In this document: piece by piece, positions 1 through 9,107 of the stretch
How positions within the stretch are numbered: position 1 is the first letter of the stretch
Layout of the letters: each line of letters starts with the position of its first letter
Assembly (NCBI GenBank): GCA_029256185.1
Contig: JAQSYI010000001.1
Location: 434,001-498,000 of the forward strand
Origin: Paenibacillaceae bacterium
Lineage (GTDB): Bacteria; Bacillota; Bacilli; Paenibacillales; NBRC-103111
Length of the DNA: 64,000 nt
Direction of reading: 5' to 3'
Program-made: the position numbers and the translations under genes
Notes under the pieces: generated by a model
Told to the model about the DNA's origin: nothing
The model's input: only the letters and a program-made list of their open reading frames with translations
Database searches by the model: none

Positions 1-591
1 GTTCAGCGTGAATGCTTTCAGAATGGCATACAGGTCATCGATGGTCTTCGGCTGCTGCAGCCCCAGATTGTCCAGCCAATCCTGGCGGAAGACAATCCCC
101 TGGCGGGCCAGGGCTCTGGCGCGGTAGAGGCCGTATACCTTGCCGTCTACGGAGATGTTGTTCAGCACCGCCTCGTTGCCGTTATACTTGCTCAGATTGG
201 GAAAATCCTTGATGTACGGCCCGATCTCCCAGAACATGCCCGAACGCTGGGCGTTGATGATGGAGGAGGACTTGGTATCCACGATCATCAGCACCTGAGG
301 CAAGTCGTTTGAGGCAATGGACACATTGACCTTGTCATTGTAAGCCGAGGCCGGAATCCAGGTGGCGTTCAGCTTGGTGTTGGTATACTCCTCAATTTTC
401 TTAATGATGGGGTTATCCGCACTGGGCGGTTCCGTGGTGGTGTACTGGTTCATCATGGTGAACGTGAGCGGTCCGCTTGATGTGGCGGCCGCGTCCTTTT
501 CCTCTTGATTGCTGCCGCATGCTGCCAGACTGGCAGCTGCCAACACAGCTGCGAGGCCCGTCAGGGCTATTTTGCCGGATAATTGCTTCAT
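1..591 (-). CDS. Sugar ABC transporter substrate-binding lipoprotein, LplA-like (C-terminal part cut off)
   Basis: Extracellular lipoprotein expected to capture an oligosaccharide and hand it to the two permeases just upstream in the same minus-strand operon. Only the first 197 codons lie in the window. The N-terminus is a lipoprotein signal peptide with lipobox LAAC followed by a short Ser/Ala/Thr-rich linker. The next part reads like the LplA/YtcQ group: an early 'NTKLNATW' segment, then 'LPQVLMI', then 'FRQDWLDNLGL', a conserved stretch in this group. The ATG at 591 is preceded by AAGGGGGAAG at good spacing. It is the last gene visible in the set; the more usual order puts the binding protein first. 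Family assignment is firm, substrate is unknown. Confidence 0.93.
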   Translation of the reverse strand, partial: MKQLSGKIALTGLAAVLAAASLAACGSNQEEKDAAATSSGPLTFTMMNQYTTTEPPSADNPIIKKIEEYTNTKLNATWIPASAYNDKVNVSIASNDLPQVLMIVDTKSSSIINAQRSGMFWEIGPYIKDFPNLSKYNGNEAVLNNISVDGKVYGLYRARALARQGIVFRQDWLDNLGLQQPKTIDDLYAILKAFTLN

Positions 592-633
592 GTCTTGCTT
601 CCCCCTTAGAATAATATAGATATTGTATCAAAA

Positions 634-649
634 GATGAGCAGGCTCATC
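634..649 (-). terminator. Weak hairpin between permease and binding-protein genes
   Basis: On the minus strand GATGAG and CTCATC pair around a 4-nt loop and are followed by TTTT. It overlaps the stop codon of the permease and precedes the binding-protein gene. It could act as a partial terminator or mRNA-stabilising stem. The stem is only 6 bp, so confidence is low. Confidence 0.3.
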
Positions 650-1514
650 CTTTAACCGAACCCAGCAGCACGCCTTTGGCGAAATGCTTTTGCAGGAAGG
701 GGTAGACCGAGAGAATCGGTACGGTGGAGAAGACAATAACCGCCATGTTGACGATCTTCGATGGAGGCGGCGCGGTCTCGCTCATATCAGACAAGCCCTT
801 CTCCGATAGAATGACGATCTGTCTGAGCAGCACCTGAATCGGCCATTTCTTGGAATCGTTGATGTAGAGAATGGCGCTTAGGAACGTATTCCAGTGATTC
901 ACCGCGTAAAACAGCGAAAAGGTGGCGATAGCCGGCAGTGACAACGGAATGACGATGCGAAACAGGATACCCAGGTCGTTGCAGCCGTCGATCCTGGCCG
1001 ATTCCTCCAAGCCGTCAGGCAGCTGCTGGAAGAAATTCTTGATGATGATCATATTGAACGCGCTGATGGCGCCGGGAATAATCAAGGCCCAGTAAGTGTT
1101 GGTGATATGCAGGGATTTGACGATCAGAAATGTGGGCACAATGCCTGCATTGAACACCATGGTGAAGATGACCATGAGCATGACGGGGCGGCGTCCATAC
1201 AGATCCCTGCGGGAGAGCGGATAAGCCATCAGCACGGTGAGCAGCAGGTTTATTAGGGTTCCCACCACCGTAACCCCTACGGATACAGTCAGGCTGCGCA
1301 GCAGGATGGGGGTGCCCAGGATGTAGCGGTAGCCGGTCAGGGAGAATTTGGTCGGAAACAGCATGAAGCTCTTGGACAGCACCTCCTGCTCGGTGGCGAA
1401 GGAGATCAGAATAATATACACAAACGGGATAATCATCACCGCCGCCACCAGTACAAGAATAGCGGCATTGGCCCAGTCGAACAGCCGGGATGTCCAGTTG
1501 CGGTCTTGTATCAT
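645..1514 (-). CDS. Sugar ABC transporter permease, YtcP-type (CUT1, MalG-like)
   Basis: Second membrane subunit of the oligosaccharide importer, 289 residues, the usual length for YtcP-like proteins. The first TM segment is near residues 15-37 and several more follow. The EAA loop that docks the ATPase reads 'ESARIDGCNDLGILFRI' in the C-terminal half. The C-terminus 'GVLLGSVKG' is the standard ending of this subfamily. It lies 3 bp after the LplB-type permease and 53 bp before the binding protein, so the three are probably one operon. No ATPase gene accompanies them. Confidence 0.95.
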   Translation of the reverse strand: MIQDRNWTSRLFDWANAAILVLVAAVMIIPFVYIILISFATEQEVLSKSFMLFPTKFSLTGYRYILGTPILLRSLTVSVGVTVVGTLINLLLTVLMAYPLSRRDLYGRRPVMLMVIFTMVFNAGIVPTFLIVKSLHITNTYWALIIPGAISAFNMIIIKNFFQQLPDGLEESARIDGCNDLGILFRIVIPLSLPAIATFSLFYAVNHWNTFLSAILYINDSKKWPIQVLLRQIVILSEKGLSDMSETAPPPSKIVNMAVIVFSTVPILSVYPFLQKHFAKGVLLGSVKG

Positions 1515-1517
1515 AGG

Positions 1518-2486
1518 TTAGTACACTCCTTCCTCACCGAATTTTTTGGCCAGCCAGTTGGACCCGATCACCAGTACGAACCCGACCACGGACTTGAACA
1601 GGCCAACGGCGGTGCTGAAGCTGAATTGTCCCTGGGTAATCCCTGCGGTATACACATAGGTGTCGAACACCTCGCCCACCTCCCGGTTGATGGCGTTCAA
1701 CATCAGGAAGATCTGCTCGAAGCCGGTATCGAGGAAGGTGCCCAGCCGCAGAATGAACAGAATCACGATGGTGGAGCGGATGGCGGGCAGCGTTACATGC
1801 CACAGCTGGCGCATCCGTCCCGCGCCGTCCATCCGGGCGGCTTCATACAGCTGGGGATCGACGCCGGACAGGGCGGCCAGGAAGATGATGGTGCCCCAGC
1901 CCGTCTCCTTCCAGATGACCTCCAGCGTGATCATGGTCCGGAACCATTCGGCGCTGACCAGGAAGTTGATCTTGCTGCCTCCCATGGCTGCAATGGCTTC
2001 ATTCACCAGCCCGCCGTCGATGGTAAAGAAGGTATAGGCGATGCCCACTACTACCACCCAGGAGACGAAGTGGGGCACATAGATGGCGGTTTGAATCACC
2101 CGCTTGAATTTCTCGCGGCGCACCTCGTTTAGCATGAGCGACAGCAGAATAGGGGCGGGGAAGAAGAAAACAATGTTGTACCCGGCCAGCACAAGGGTAT
2201 TCTTCAGCAGATTCCAGAATGCCGGGTCATGGAACAGCCGTTCAAAGTGCTTCAGTCCCACCCACTTGCTGCCGAAGAAGCCCAGGTACGGCTGGTAGTC
2301 CTTGAAGGACATGAGAAGCCCCCACATAGGGGCATACTTGAACAGCAGAAAATATATCACTCCCGGACCAAGCATCAGATACAGCCAGCGGTCCCGCAGC
2401 ACCCGGCGCAGGAAGCGGCCCCGCTGCTTCGGAATGGAGGCGGGCAGCTTCAGCGCCGCGTCTCCGTTAATTTGATCCATCTCCAT
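1518..2486 (-). CDS. Sugar ABC transporter permease, LplB-type (CUT1, MalF-like)
   Basis: First membrane subunit of the importer, 322 residues with the chosen start. The ATG at 2486 has AGGTGG 8 nt upstream; the ORF is open to an ATG at 2519, but that one has no ribosome binding site. After a basic N-terminus comes a TM segment and the motif 'FKYAPMWGLLMSFKDY' that marks LplB proteins. An EAA loop 'YEAARMDGAGRMRQLWHV' lies in the C-terminal half. It heads the transporter genes and is preceded by a 298-bp gap containing repeated CATAATCA motifs, which may be the binding sites of the upstream AraC regulator. Confidence 0.94.
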   Translation of the reverse strand: MEMDQINGDAALKLPASIPKQRGRFLRRVLRDRWLYLMLGPGVIYFLLFKYAPMWGLLMSFKDYQPYLGFFGSKWVGLKHFERLFHDPAFWNLLKNTLVLAGYNIVFFFPAPILLSLMLNEVRREKFKRVIQTAIYVPHFVSWVVVVGIAYTFFTIDGGLVNEAIAAMGGSKINFLVSAEWFRTMITLEVIWKETGWGTIIFLAALSGVDPQLYEAARMDGAGRMRQLWHVTLPAIRSTIVILFILRLGTFLDTGFEQIFLMLNAINREVGEVFDTYVYTAGITQGQFSFSTAVGLFKSVVGFVLVIGSNWLAKKFGEEGVY

Positions 2487-2565
2487 TTCCAACTCCACCT
2501 TTGCTTTTTCGTGTGGCATTTGTGTTGCGTACTTACACGATAAGCGGCGGGGACGGGGAGCGTCT

Positions 2566-2640
2566 ATAATCCGGGCATAATCATCAGGCAGGAAGTTTGC
2601 CGCGGGGCGGGCATAATCAGGAGCGAGTGGAGGATAATCA
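2566..2640 (-). promoter_or_regulatory. Reiterated CATAATCA motifs upstream of the transporter operon
   Basis: Four ATAATC copies lie in 75 bp: at 2566 (TATAATCC), 2573-2583 and 2609-2619 (both GGGCATAATCA), and 2634-2640 (GATAATCA). The same CCATAATCA occurs twice in front of the adjacent AraC-type regulator gene (5275-5294). Short repeated sites shared by a regulator and its neighbouring operon are what is expected of AraC-family operators. The role is inferred from position only. Confidence 0.35.
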
Positions 2641-2683
2641 GCAGCGGAGGATAAGTCTATGTGTGGCCCTCAAATATCAAACA

Positions 2684-2738
2684 AGCCCCATCCGTTAACC
2701 GTGGCACGCAACTGGGCACATGGTTGACGGATGGGGCT
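2684..2738 (-). terminator. Long stem-loop after the membrane AraC regulator gene
   Basis: AGCCCCATCCGTTAACC (2684-2700) pairs with GGTTGACGGATGGGGCT (2722-2738): 17 bp with a single G-T position and a 21-nt loop. It lies 46 bp past the stop of the minus-strand regulator. Read on the minus strand it is followed by TGTTTGATATTT, a poor T-tract, so it may be a leaky terminator or a 3'-end protector. Confidence 0.5.
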
Positions 2739-2784
2739 TCATGCTGCTGTTCAGATTGAGTCATAAACAGGCGATACCAACCGG

Positions 2785-5211
2785 TCATGACCGTCCGCGG
2801 GTGTGCTGCTCCCGGTACTGGCCGGGCGTCATATCCTCCATCCGGCGGAAGAACCGAATGAAGTTCTGGGTGTTGGTATAGGTGAGCCGGCTGGCGATAT
2901 CCCCGATCTTCATATCGGTCTCCACCAGCCATTGCTTGGCCATCTGCAGCCGGTACTGCTGCAGATATTCACTGAAGCTGATCCCCTTCTCCCTGCTGAA
3001 CAGGGGTCCCAGATGGTTGGGGTGATAGTTCAGTTGGGCCGCGCAGCCTTCCAGGGTAAGCTCGGTGTCATAACGCAGATGAATCATCTCTGTCACCCGG
3101 TCGGAGATTTGCTTGGCGTGGGATTTGCGCTCCTGCTCCAGCTTCTGCATCACCGGGACGATGACCGTATGGCGGAACCACAGGCGGATTTCCTCCTGGG
3201 ATTTCAGATCCAGCAGCTTGTCGAATAATTGCTTCTCCTGATGAGAGGACAACGCCCCGATTGATGTGCTGCTGTTCTCTGACCGCTCTGTCCTGTCTAT
3301 CTTGCCTAACCGATCTGTGTCATCTGTCCTGTCTGTCCTGTCTGTCCTCCCCATCTGATCTGTGGCATCTGTTCTGTCAAACATATCCGCCCCGTCTGCT
3401 CTCCCGTCTGACTGGCCCAGCTCGGTCAGCATGGTGTACAGCCTGACCACGGACAGCTGGTATTGGCGCCAGTCGGCCTGCTCCTTGAAGATCAGGCCGA
3501 TACAGCGCTCCAGCAGTTCATCCATCCGCTGCCATTCCGCCAGCTTCACCGCATCGTACAGCTCCTTAGCCGCCCGGTGAGGGAATGCGCTTGCCGCCAT
3601 CCGGGCAGGCCGGACATCATCGATGAACAGGATGGATTCCGGCCCGATGCGCACCCGGTAACGCAGAGCCTCCAACGCCTGTTCACTGGAGATGGACGCA
3701 TCGGCCAGACGCTGCTGCGGACGGCTGATGCCGATGCTCACCGGAAGCTCCAGGTATTGACGTACCGTCCGGGAGATCAGCCCGGCCATGGCGAACAGCC
3801 GGCTTTTGCGTTCCCCGTCATCTGCTGCAGCACCCCCTACCAGCGTGATCTGGGATTGCTCCAGCAGTACGGGATCGAGGCGCTCTTCGGCGGGAATCAG
3901 CTCGCCGACGATGTTGGAGATGGCGAACAGCAGCAGATCCCGGTCCCGCTCATCATAACGGGAATCCTCCAAGGAATCGATCTGGACAGCCAATGCCGCA
4001 TGCCACTCCCAGTCCACCGGATAGCCGTATTCCTTCAGCCGGGCGGTCAGCTCCGGCTCCTTCTCTCCGCCTTCGATCAGCTTCCGCACAAAAAATTGCT
4101 TCAGCTCCCGAATCTGCCCCGTCACCTGCGCCGACAACCGGGATTCCGTCTGCAGCATGGACTGGAGCCGGTGGCCGATCAGGGCAAATTCATCGGTGCG
4201 CGCTTCCTCCGGCGGCTCCCCGAATCTGTCGGCGATGGTGGTCACCAGCTTACGGACCGGCTTGTAGAAGGTCTGGGAACCGAACAGGGCCAGGCCGCCT
4301 GTCACCAGAACCATCAGCAGGCAGGCTATCAGGGTCACCCAGCCGATGGAGCGGGAGTCCCTGGTAATGTCCTGGATGGAGATGGCCGATACATACGTCC
4401 ACCCGTTATAGCTGGATTTGCGCATGATCACACTGGTATTGTCCCCGTCAAGCTCCACGTTGAACTGCCCTGATTGTGCCATTTGTCTTGACTGGACAGG
4501 CATTTCGCCGCGCCGCTGCACCTCTGCGCTCAATTGCTCCAGCCCCGGCTGCTCCGGACCGCTGCGGGACAGCAGCCGGTAATCCTTGTCCAGCATCAGA
4601 ATACTGCCAATGCGGTTATCCCCCGACAGCAGCCGCGACAGCTCGGACTCCGCAATGGTGACAATGGCCAGGCCGTTGGCCTTCAGGGAGTTGAGCGGAA
4701 TTTTTTTGACCAGGCTGATAGTGGGCGGGTCGCTGTTCTCGTCCGTGACCCAGAGGGAAAAGGAAGGCAGCTCCTCGTAACGCAGGAGCTGTCCCGGATT
4801 TTTCAGATCGTCAAAGGTAAAAATGTTACTGTTGTCCACACCCCAGCGGCCGTTTAAATTGACCACCGTCATATTGTGGATGGTCAGCTCGAAGGTTTGG
4901 CTGCGCACCATGCTCTGATACATCTCATTGTAGACTTGATAGTGGCCGCCCGAGTAGGGCAGGGACATGGCATTGACAACCAGCGGAGAACTGATGTATT
5001 GCGTAACCGAATGATCAATGGTCTTAAGAATCTGCTCCACCCGCAGCTGGGTCTGCTGAAGGGTAGACATGCTGCTCCGGTTGACCTTGTCCTGCACGAT
5101 GGTGGAGGCTTGGTAATAGGAGATCATCCCGACGACGATCACGGGAATGGAGCCGATCAGCAGACTGAACATGAGCAGCCGGGTGAAATAGGTGCGGGAA
5201 TGAGTTTTCAT
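2785..5211 (-). CDS. Membrane-anchored AraC-family sensor-regulator
   Basis: One-component regulator of 808 residues that probably senses a sugar outside the cell and activates the adjacent importer. TM1 lies at about residues 10-31, a roughly 250-residue extracellular Cache-like part follows, TM2 is near 283-306, then a cytoplasmic region and a two-helix-turn-helix AraC domain in the last ~110 residues ending 'MTPGQYREQ'. The start at 5211 has AAGGAG 6 nt upstream; an ATG 13 codons earlier has no binding site. A Thr-Asp-Arg-rich low-complexity stretch (about residues 604-648, 3265-3400) sits just before the DNA-binding part and is unusual for the family. Two CATAATCA motifs upstream suggest autoregulation. 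Confidence 0.93.
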   Translation of the reverse strand: MKTHSRTYFTRLLMFSLLIGSIPVIVVGMISYYQASTIVQDKVNRSSMSTLQQTQLRVEQILKTIDHSVTQYISSPLVVNAMSLPYSGGHYQVYNEMYQSMVRSQTFELTIHNMTVVNLNGRWGVDNSNIFTFDDLKNPGQLLRYEELPSFSLWVTDENSDPPTISLVKKIPLNSLKANGLAIVTIAESELSRLLSGDNRIGSILMLDKDYRLLSRSGPEQPGLEQLSAEVQRRGEMPVQSRQMAQSGQFNVELDGDNTSVIMRKSSYNGWTYVSAISIQDITRDSRSIGWVTLIACLLMVLVTGGLALFGSQTFYKPVRKLVTTIADRFGEPPEEARTDEFALIGHRLQSMLQTESRLSAQVTGQIRELKQFFVRKLIEGGEKEPELTARLKEYGYPVDWEWHAALAVQIDSLEDSRYDERDRDLLLFAISNIVGELIPAEERLDPVLLEQSQITLVGGAAADDGERKSRLFAMAGLISRTVRQYLELPVSIGISRPQQRLADASISSEQALEALRYRVRIGPESILFIDDVRPARMAASAFPHRAAKELYDAVKLAEWQRMDELLERCIGLIFKEQADWRQYQLSVVRLYTMLTELGQSDGRADGADMFDRTDATDQMGRTDRTDRTDDTDRLGKIDRTERSENSSTSIGALSSHQEKQLFDKLLDLKSQEEIRLWFRHTVIVPVMQKLEQERKSHAKQISDRVTEMIHLRYDTELTLEGCAAQLNYHPNHLGPLFSREKGISFSEYLQQYRLQMAKQWLVETDMKIGDIASRLTYTNTQNFIRFFRRMEDMTPGQYREQHTRGRS
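3265..3400 (-). repeat. Imperfect microsatellite encoding a T-D-R-rich linker
   Basis: The plus strand carries repeated CTGTCCTGTCTGTC-type units. The longer segment GATCTGTGNCATCTGTNCTGTC also occurs twice, about 50 bp apart. The reading frame stays open and the minus strand encodes TDRTDRTDDTDR-like residues. It lies inside the membrane AraC regulator, between its central region and the DNA-binding domain. Confidence 0.75.
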
Positions 5212-5533
5212 GGCATCTCCTTCGCAATCCGTTGCCTGATGTTTCTTCATTATAGTGAACGGAATGCAAGGAGTCCATAATCAGCCCATAATCATTAGGA
5301 AGGGTCATGGGAACAATCCGCGTCCCTGCAAGAAGAAGCTATGATGAAGCCAAAAGCCGGATCCATGGGCCTCCCAATGCCCCAATGTCAAGAAGTAACG
5401 AACCTACATCAAAACATGCACGCCGGATATCATTTTTGGCACCATCCGAAATTATTGTCGATTTACTCCAAGCGGTTAGCGGGCTATGCTCTGTTCAGGG
5501 CAATGCCCAATCCTATTCAGGGGGAAAACAAGA
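5212..5533. other. Divergent intergenic region between two sugar-uptake loci
   Basis: This 322-bp region separates the minus-strand regulator from the plus-strand binding-protein gene and should hold both promoters. The only structured signal seen is the pair of CCATAATCA motifs at 5275-5294. No convincing -35/-10 pair, terminator or small gene was found. Confidence 0.5.
5275..5294 (-). promoter_or_regulatory. Tandem CCATAATCA motifs upstream of the AraC regulator
   Basis: CCATAATCA occurs at 5275-5283 and again at 5286-5294, a period of 11 bp or one helical turn. It matches the motif repeated in front of the LplB-type permease at 2566-2640. This is a candidate operator for autoregulation by the adjacent AraC protein; binding is inferred. 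Confidence 0.35.
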
Positions 5534-7147
5534 ATGAAGTCAACTACCCAAAAAGTATGCAGCTTCGGTCTGACAGTTGCATTGGCGGCGGGAATGCTGA
5601 GCGCATGTTCAGACAACAGTGCTGAGCCAAGCCCGTCAGCCGGAGCATCCACCCAGCCTACAGCGGCCGCATCAAGCGCGCCGGTTACCATTAGCATGTG
5701 GGCAGAGTTGAACGCCAATGCCGCTGCTGTGCTCAGTGATCTGAATGAGACGGTATCCGTTCAGGAATGGTCCAAGAAAACGAACGCGACCTTCAAGTTC
5801 CAGCATCCGCCCGCGGGCTCCAAGGATGCCTTCGGCTTGATGCTGGCAACAGGCAACCTGCCGGATGTGATTCTTCAGAACTGGAGCTGGATTCCGGGCG
5901 GACTGTCCAAATTGAAGGCGGACGGCGATATCATTGCACTTAATGACCTAATCGACAAGCATGCCCCCAATTTGAAGAAGATACTGGATGACAATCCGGA
6001 GGTTATGAAGCAGCTTAAAGCGGATAATGGTGAAATCTATGCCATTCCCCATCTGCGTGCCGGCCAATACGGCAAATATAAAACCTTCAGCGGATTGATT
6101 ATCCGGCAGGATTGGTTAGATGAGCTGGGGCTGCAAAAGCCGGAAACGATGGACGAGTGGGAAACCGTGCTGAAGGCCTTCAAGGAAAAGAAGGGCGCAA
6201 CCGCACCATTCACCATGTATAAGGATCAAATTCCCGGCTATGAAGACTTCCTGGGCGCATATGGCATCGGAATGGACTTCTACGTCAATAACGGCACCGT
6301 CAAATACGGCTCCATTGAGCCGGCCTTCAAAGATTATTTGACCACAATGAAAAGATGGTATGATGAAGGGCTGATTGACCGGGACTTCGTAACGAACGAT
6401 GCGAAAACGAGAGATGCCATCATTACCAGCGGCAAATCCGGGGCGTTCTACCAATTTATCGGAAGCGGCATCGGTACTTATACGCAAGCTCTGCAAAAAG
6501 ATAACCCGAAGGCGCAGCTTACAGCCGTTCAATATCCGGTATTGAAAAAGGGCGACAAGCCGTCCTTCATCAAACGGAACTGGGAATGGGATTCGTTCGG
6601 CGCTGCCATTACGAAATCGAACAAGAACCCTGCGGAAACGGTAAAAGCGCTGGATTATCTGTTCAGCCCTGAAGGGCAAATGCTGAAAAACTTCGGGGTT
6701 GAAGGACAAACCTATACGATGGTAAGCGGCCAACCGGTCTATACGGATCTGATCCTGAAGAATCCGAACAATCTGTCCATCAGCCAGGCCATGGCCAAAT
6801 ACTTCCAGGCGAGCTATCCGTTCATCGGCATGGATGATGACCGCTACAATGACCAATTGTACACCAACAACGCCCAGAAGGATGCATTGAAGATTTTCTC
6901 GGAGTATGGGGATAATGCGACCAAGGTTCTATTGCCTCCCATCAGCCTTACTCCGGAGGAATCCGACCAGCTGTCCAAAATTGTGACCAACGCCAAGACA
7001 TACCGTGATGAAATGGTTGTGAAAATTATGCTGGGCGTGGAGCCGCTGTCTTCGATCGACAAGATGGTGGAGCAACTGAAGAAGATGGATATCGAGAAAG
7101 CGGTTAAAATCAATCAAGATGCCTTGAACCGGTATAATACCCGCTAA
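5534..7147 (+). CDS. Sugar ABC transporter substrate-binding lipoprotein (LplA/YtcQ-like)
   Basis: Lipid-anchored binding protein of 537 residues that should deliver an oligosaccharide to the permeases at 7226 and 8154. The signal peptide ends in lipobox LSAC and is followed by a Pro/Ser/Ala/Thr linker. Group hallmarks are 'LPDVILQNWSWIPGG', 'IIRQDWLDELGL', 'FKEKKGATAPFT' and the C-terminal 'YRDEMVVKIMLGVEPL'. The ATG at 5534 has AGGGGG 9 nt upstream; the ORF is open about 16 codons further but without a binding site. It is clearly paralogous to the protein at 24428. A terminator-like hairpin follows before the permeases. Confidence 0.95.
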   Translation: MKSTTQKVCSFGLTVALAAGMLSACSDNSAEPSPSAGASTQPTAAASSAPVTISMWAELNANAAAVLSDLNETVSVQEWSKKTNATFKFQHPPAGSKDAFGLMLATGNLPDVILQNWSWIPGGLSKLKADGDIIALNDLIDKHAPNLKKILDDNPEVMKQLKADNGEIYAIPHLRAGQYGKYKTFSGLIIRQDWLDELGLQKPETMDEWETVLKAFKEKKGATAPFTMYKDQIPGYEDFLGAYGIGMDFYVNNGTVKYGSIEPAFKDYLTTMKRWYDEGLIDRDFVTNDAKTRDAIITSGKSGAFYQFIGSGIGTYTQALQKDNPKAQLTAVQYPVLKKGDKPSFIKRNWEWDSFGAAITKSNKNPAETVKALDYLFSPEGQMLKNFGVEGQTYTMVSGQPVYTDLILKNPNNLSISQAMAKYFQASYPFIGMDDDRYNDQLYTNNAQKDALKIFSEYGDNATKVLLPPISLTPEESDQLSKIVTNAKTYRDEMVVKIMLGVEPLSSIDKMVEQLKKMDIEKAVKINQDALNRYNTR

Positions 7148-7163
7148 TAGCTAAACAAAGGGG

Positions 7164-7192
7164 AATAGGGGACCTGTTCAAGCTCCCCTATT
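7164..7192 (+). terminator. Intercistronic terminator-like hairpin after the binding-protein gene
   Basis: AATAGGGGA (7164-7172) pairs perfectly with TCCCCTATT (7184-7192) across an 11-nt loop and is followed by TCTTATTC. Its place between the binding-protein gene and the first permease suggests partial termination or 3'-end protection that keeps binding-protein mRNA in excess over permease mRNA. Confidence 0.65.
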
Positions 7193-7225
7193 TCTTATTC
7201 GGCAGAGAAGGAGGATGGAGACACT

Positions 7226-8137
7226 GTGAACCGACTGGAGCTGTTCCGACGTGATTTAAGCAAGCATAAAGCGATCTATCTGATGACGGTGCCTGTCATC
7301 TTATATTATCTCATCTTTAAATACGTGCCCATGGGGGGCGCTATCATTGCCTTCAAGGATTATCACCCCTCGGAGGGGATCTGGGGCAGTCCATGGGTAG
7401 GCTTTGAGCATTTCCGGGATTTTTTTGACAGCTTCTTTTTCTGGCGGTTGATCCGTAACACCGCGCTAATCGGTTTCTACGATTTAATCTTCGGCTTCCC
7501 GGCTCCTATTCTGCTGGCGCTTTTGTTGAATGAAATCCGCCATGCGCTGTTCAAAAGGATTGTGCAAACCTTCTCGTACTTGCCCCATTTTATCTCGATG
7601 GTGGTAATCTGCGGCTTCATCATTGATTTTACCAACCGAAACGGCATTATCAACACCATCATCTCCTGGTTTGGAGGAACGCCGAGCGCACTTCTGGCTA
7701 ACCCGGGAAATTTCCGGTCCATCTATGTCATCTCCCAGATCTGGCAGGAGATCGGCTGGGCATCGATCATTTATTTGGCTGCCTTAAGCGGGGTCAATCC
7801 AGAGCTTTATGAAGCCGCCAAGATGGATGGCGCAGGCCGGTTCAAGCAAATTTTCCATATTACGATTCCCGCTATTTTACCTGTCATTTCGATTCTCTTG
7901 ATCTTGAAGATGGGCAGCCTGCTGGAGATCGGTTTCGAAAAAATTATTCTGCTCTACAACCCGGCAACTTATGAAACGGCGGACGTCATATCTTCCTTCG
8001 TCTACAGAATGGGTGTCGTGGAACGGGACTACAGCTTCACCAGCGCAGTAGGCTTGTTTCAATCCGTGGTCAATTTCGTCATGCTGCTCAGCGCCAATAC
8101 GCTGTCCAAGCGGCTAAGCGGGAACAGCTTGTGGTAA
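7226..8137 (+). CDS. Sugar ABC transporter permease, LplB-type
   Basis: First membrane subunit of the importer fed by the binding protein at 5534; 303 residues. It begins with GTG, with AAGGAGG about 11 nt upstream. The N-terminal TM segment is followed by 'FKYVPMGGAIIAFKDY', the LplB signature. The EAA loop 'YEAAKMDGAGRFKQIFHI' lies near residues 190-210. It ends 16 bp before the second permease, so the two are cotranscribed. Confidence 0.95.
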   Translation: MNRLELFRRDLSKHKAIYLMTVPVILYYLIFKYVPMGGAIIAFKDYHPSEGIWGSPWVGFEHFRDFFDSFFFWRLIRNTALIGFYDLIFGFPAPILLALLLNEIRHALFKRIVQTFSYLPHFISMVVICGFIIDFTNRNGIINTIISWFGGTPSALLANPGNFRSIYVISQIWQEIGWASIIYLAALSGVNPELYEAAKMDGAGRFKQIFHITIPAILPVISILLILKMGSLLEIGFEKIILLYNPATYETADVISSFVYRMGVVERDYSFTSAVGLFQSVVNFVMLLSANTLSKRLSGNSLW

Positions 8138-8153
8138 GGGAGGAAGAAATCCG

Positions 8154-9029
8154 ATGAAACGAACCAAGTCCGAGCTATTGTTTGATGCCGGCAACACCAT
8201 TGTCATGCTTCTCTTGATTCTGGTTACCTTCTATCCGTTTTATTATGTATTTATAGCATCCATAAGCGACTCCAAGGAACTGATCTCCCATACCGGAATC
8301 TTGCTTGCCCCCCTTGGCTTCAATACGGATGCTTACAACATGGTGTTCCACAACCCCAATATAGGAACAGGCTATGCCAATACGATCTTCATTGTAATCT
8401 CCGGAACGGTCATCAATATGGTAATGACGATCGTTGCCGCGTATGCGCTCTCCAGAGATTTTATGCTTAAGAACACCATCATGATGGGGATCATCTTTAC
8501 GATGTTTTTCAGCGGAGGTCTTATTCCCAACTTCCTGCTGGTCAACAATATCCTGCATCTGGGTGAATCGTATTGGGCCCTCATCTTGCCGGGGGCTATT
8601 AACACATGGAATCTGATCGTCATGCGGACATCGTTCCGCGGCATTCCCGAAAGCCTGATAGAATCCGCAAGGATGGACGGCGCGGGTGAAATGAGGATTC
8701 TGGCCCGGATTGTCCTGCCGTTGTCCATGCCCGTTATATCTGTCATGCTCTTGTATTACGGGGTGGCCCACTGGAATTCCTGGTTCTCGGCTTTATTGTA
8801 TCTGCGGGAGAGGAAGATGTATCCGCTGCAGCTTATTCTGCGGGAGATTCTTATTCTGAACAATACGGAATCCATGTCCGCAGGCACGGCGGCAGGAGAC
8901 CAGGAGGCCATTGGGGAAAGTATTAAATATGCGACCATCATGGTAGCAACGCTGCCCATTCTGGCTGTTTATCCCCTGCTGCAAAAATATTTCGTCAAGG
9001 GTGTTATGGTTGGCGCCATCAAGGAATGA
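8154..9029 (+). CDS. Sugar ABC transporter permease, YtcP-type
   Basis: Second membrane subunit, 291 residues, with GGGAGGAAG upstream of the ATG. It has the expected TM pattern, the EAA loop 'IESARMDGAGEMRILARI' and the family ending 'FVKGVMVGAIKE'. It belongs to the operon 5534-11408. The closest relative in the window by eye is the permease at 27254. Confidence 0.95.
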   Translation: MKRTKSELLFDAGNTIVMLLLILVTFYPFYYVFIASISDSKELISHTGILLAPLGFNTDAYNMVFHNPNIGTGYANTIFIVISGTVINMVMTIVAAYALSRDFMLKNTIMMGIIFTMFFSGGLIPNFLLVNNILHLGESYWALILPGAINTWNLIVMRTSFRGIPESLIESARMDGAGEMRILARIVLPLSMPVISVMLLYYGVAHWNSWFSALLYLRERKMYPLQLILREILILNNTESMSAGTAAGDQEAIGESIKYATIMVATLPILAVYPLLQKYFVKGVMVGAIKE

Positions 9030-9107
9030 TCCGCATGTTTTCCCGTCCGCCATGTTACAATAGGAGAACGGCAAGAAAAGCGAACAGTGTATACCGGAGG
9101 GATCACC

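Noticed and set aside
2684..2738. Possible riboswitch
   Set aside because: It lies at the 3' end of the regulator gene and is a single simple stem without conserved riboswitch sequence.
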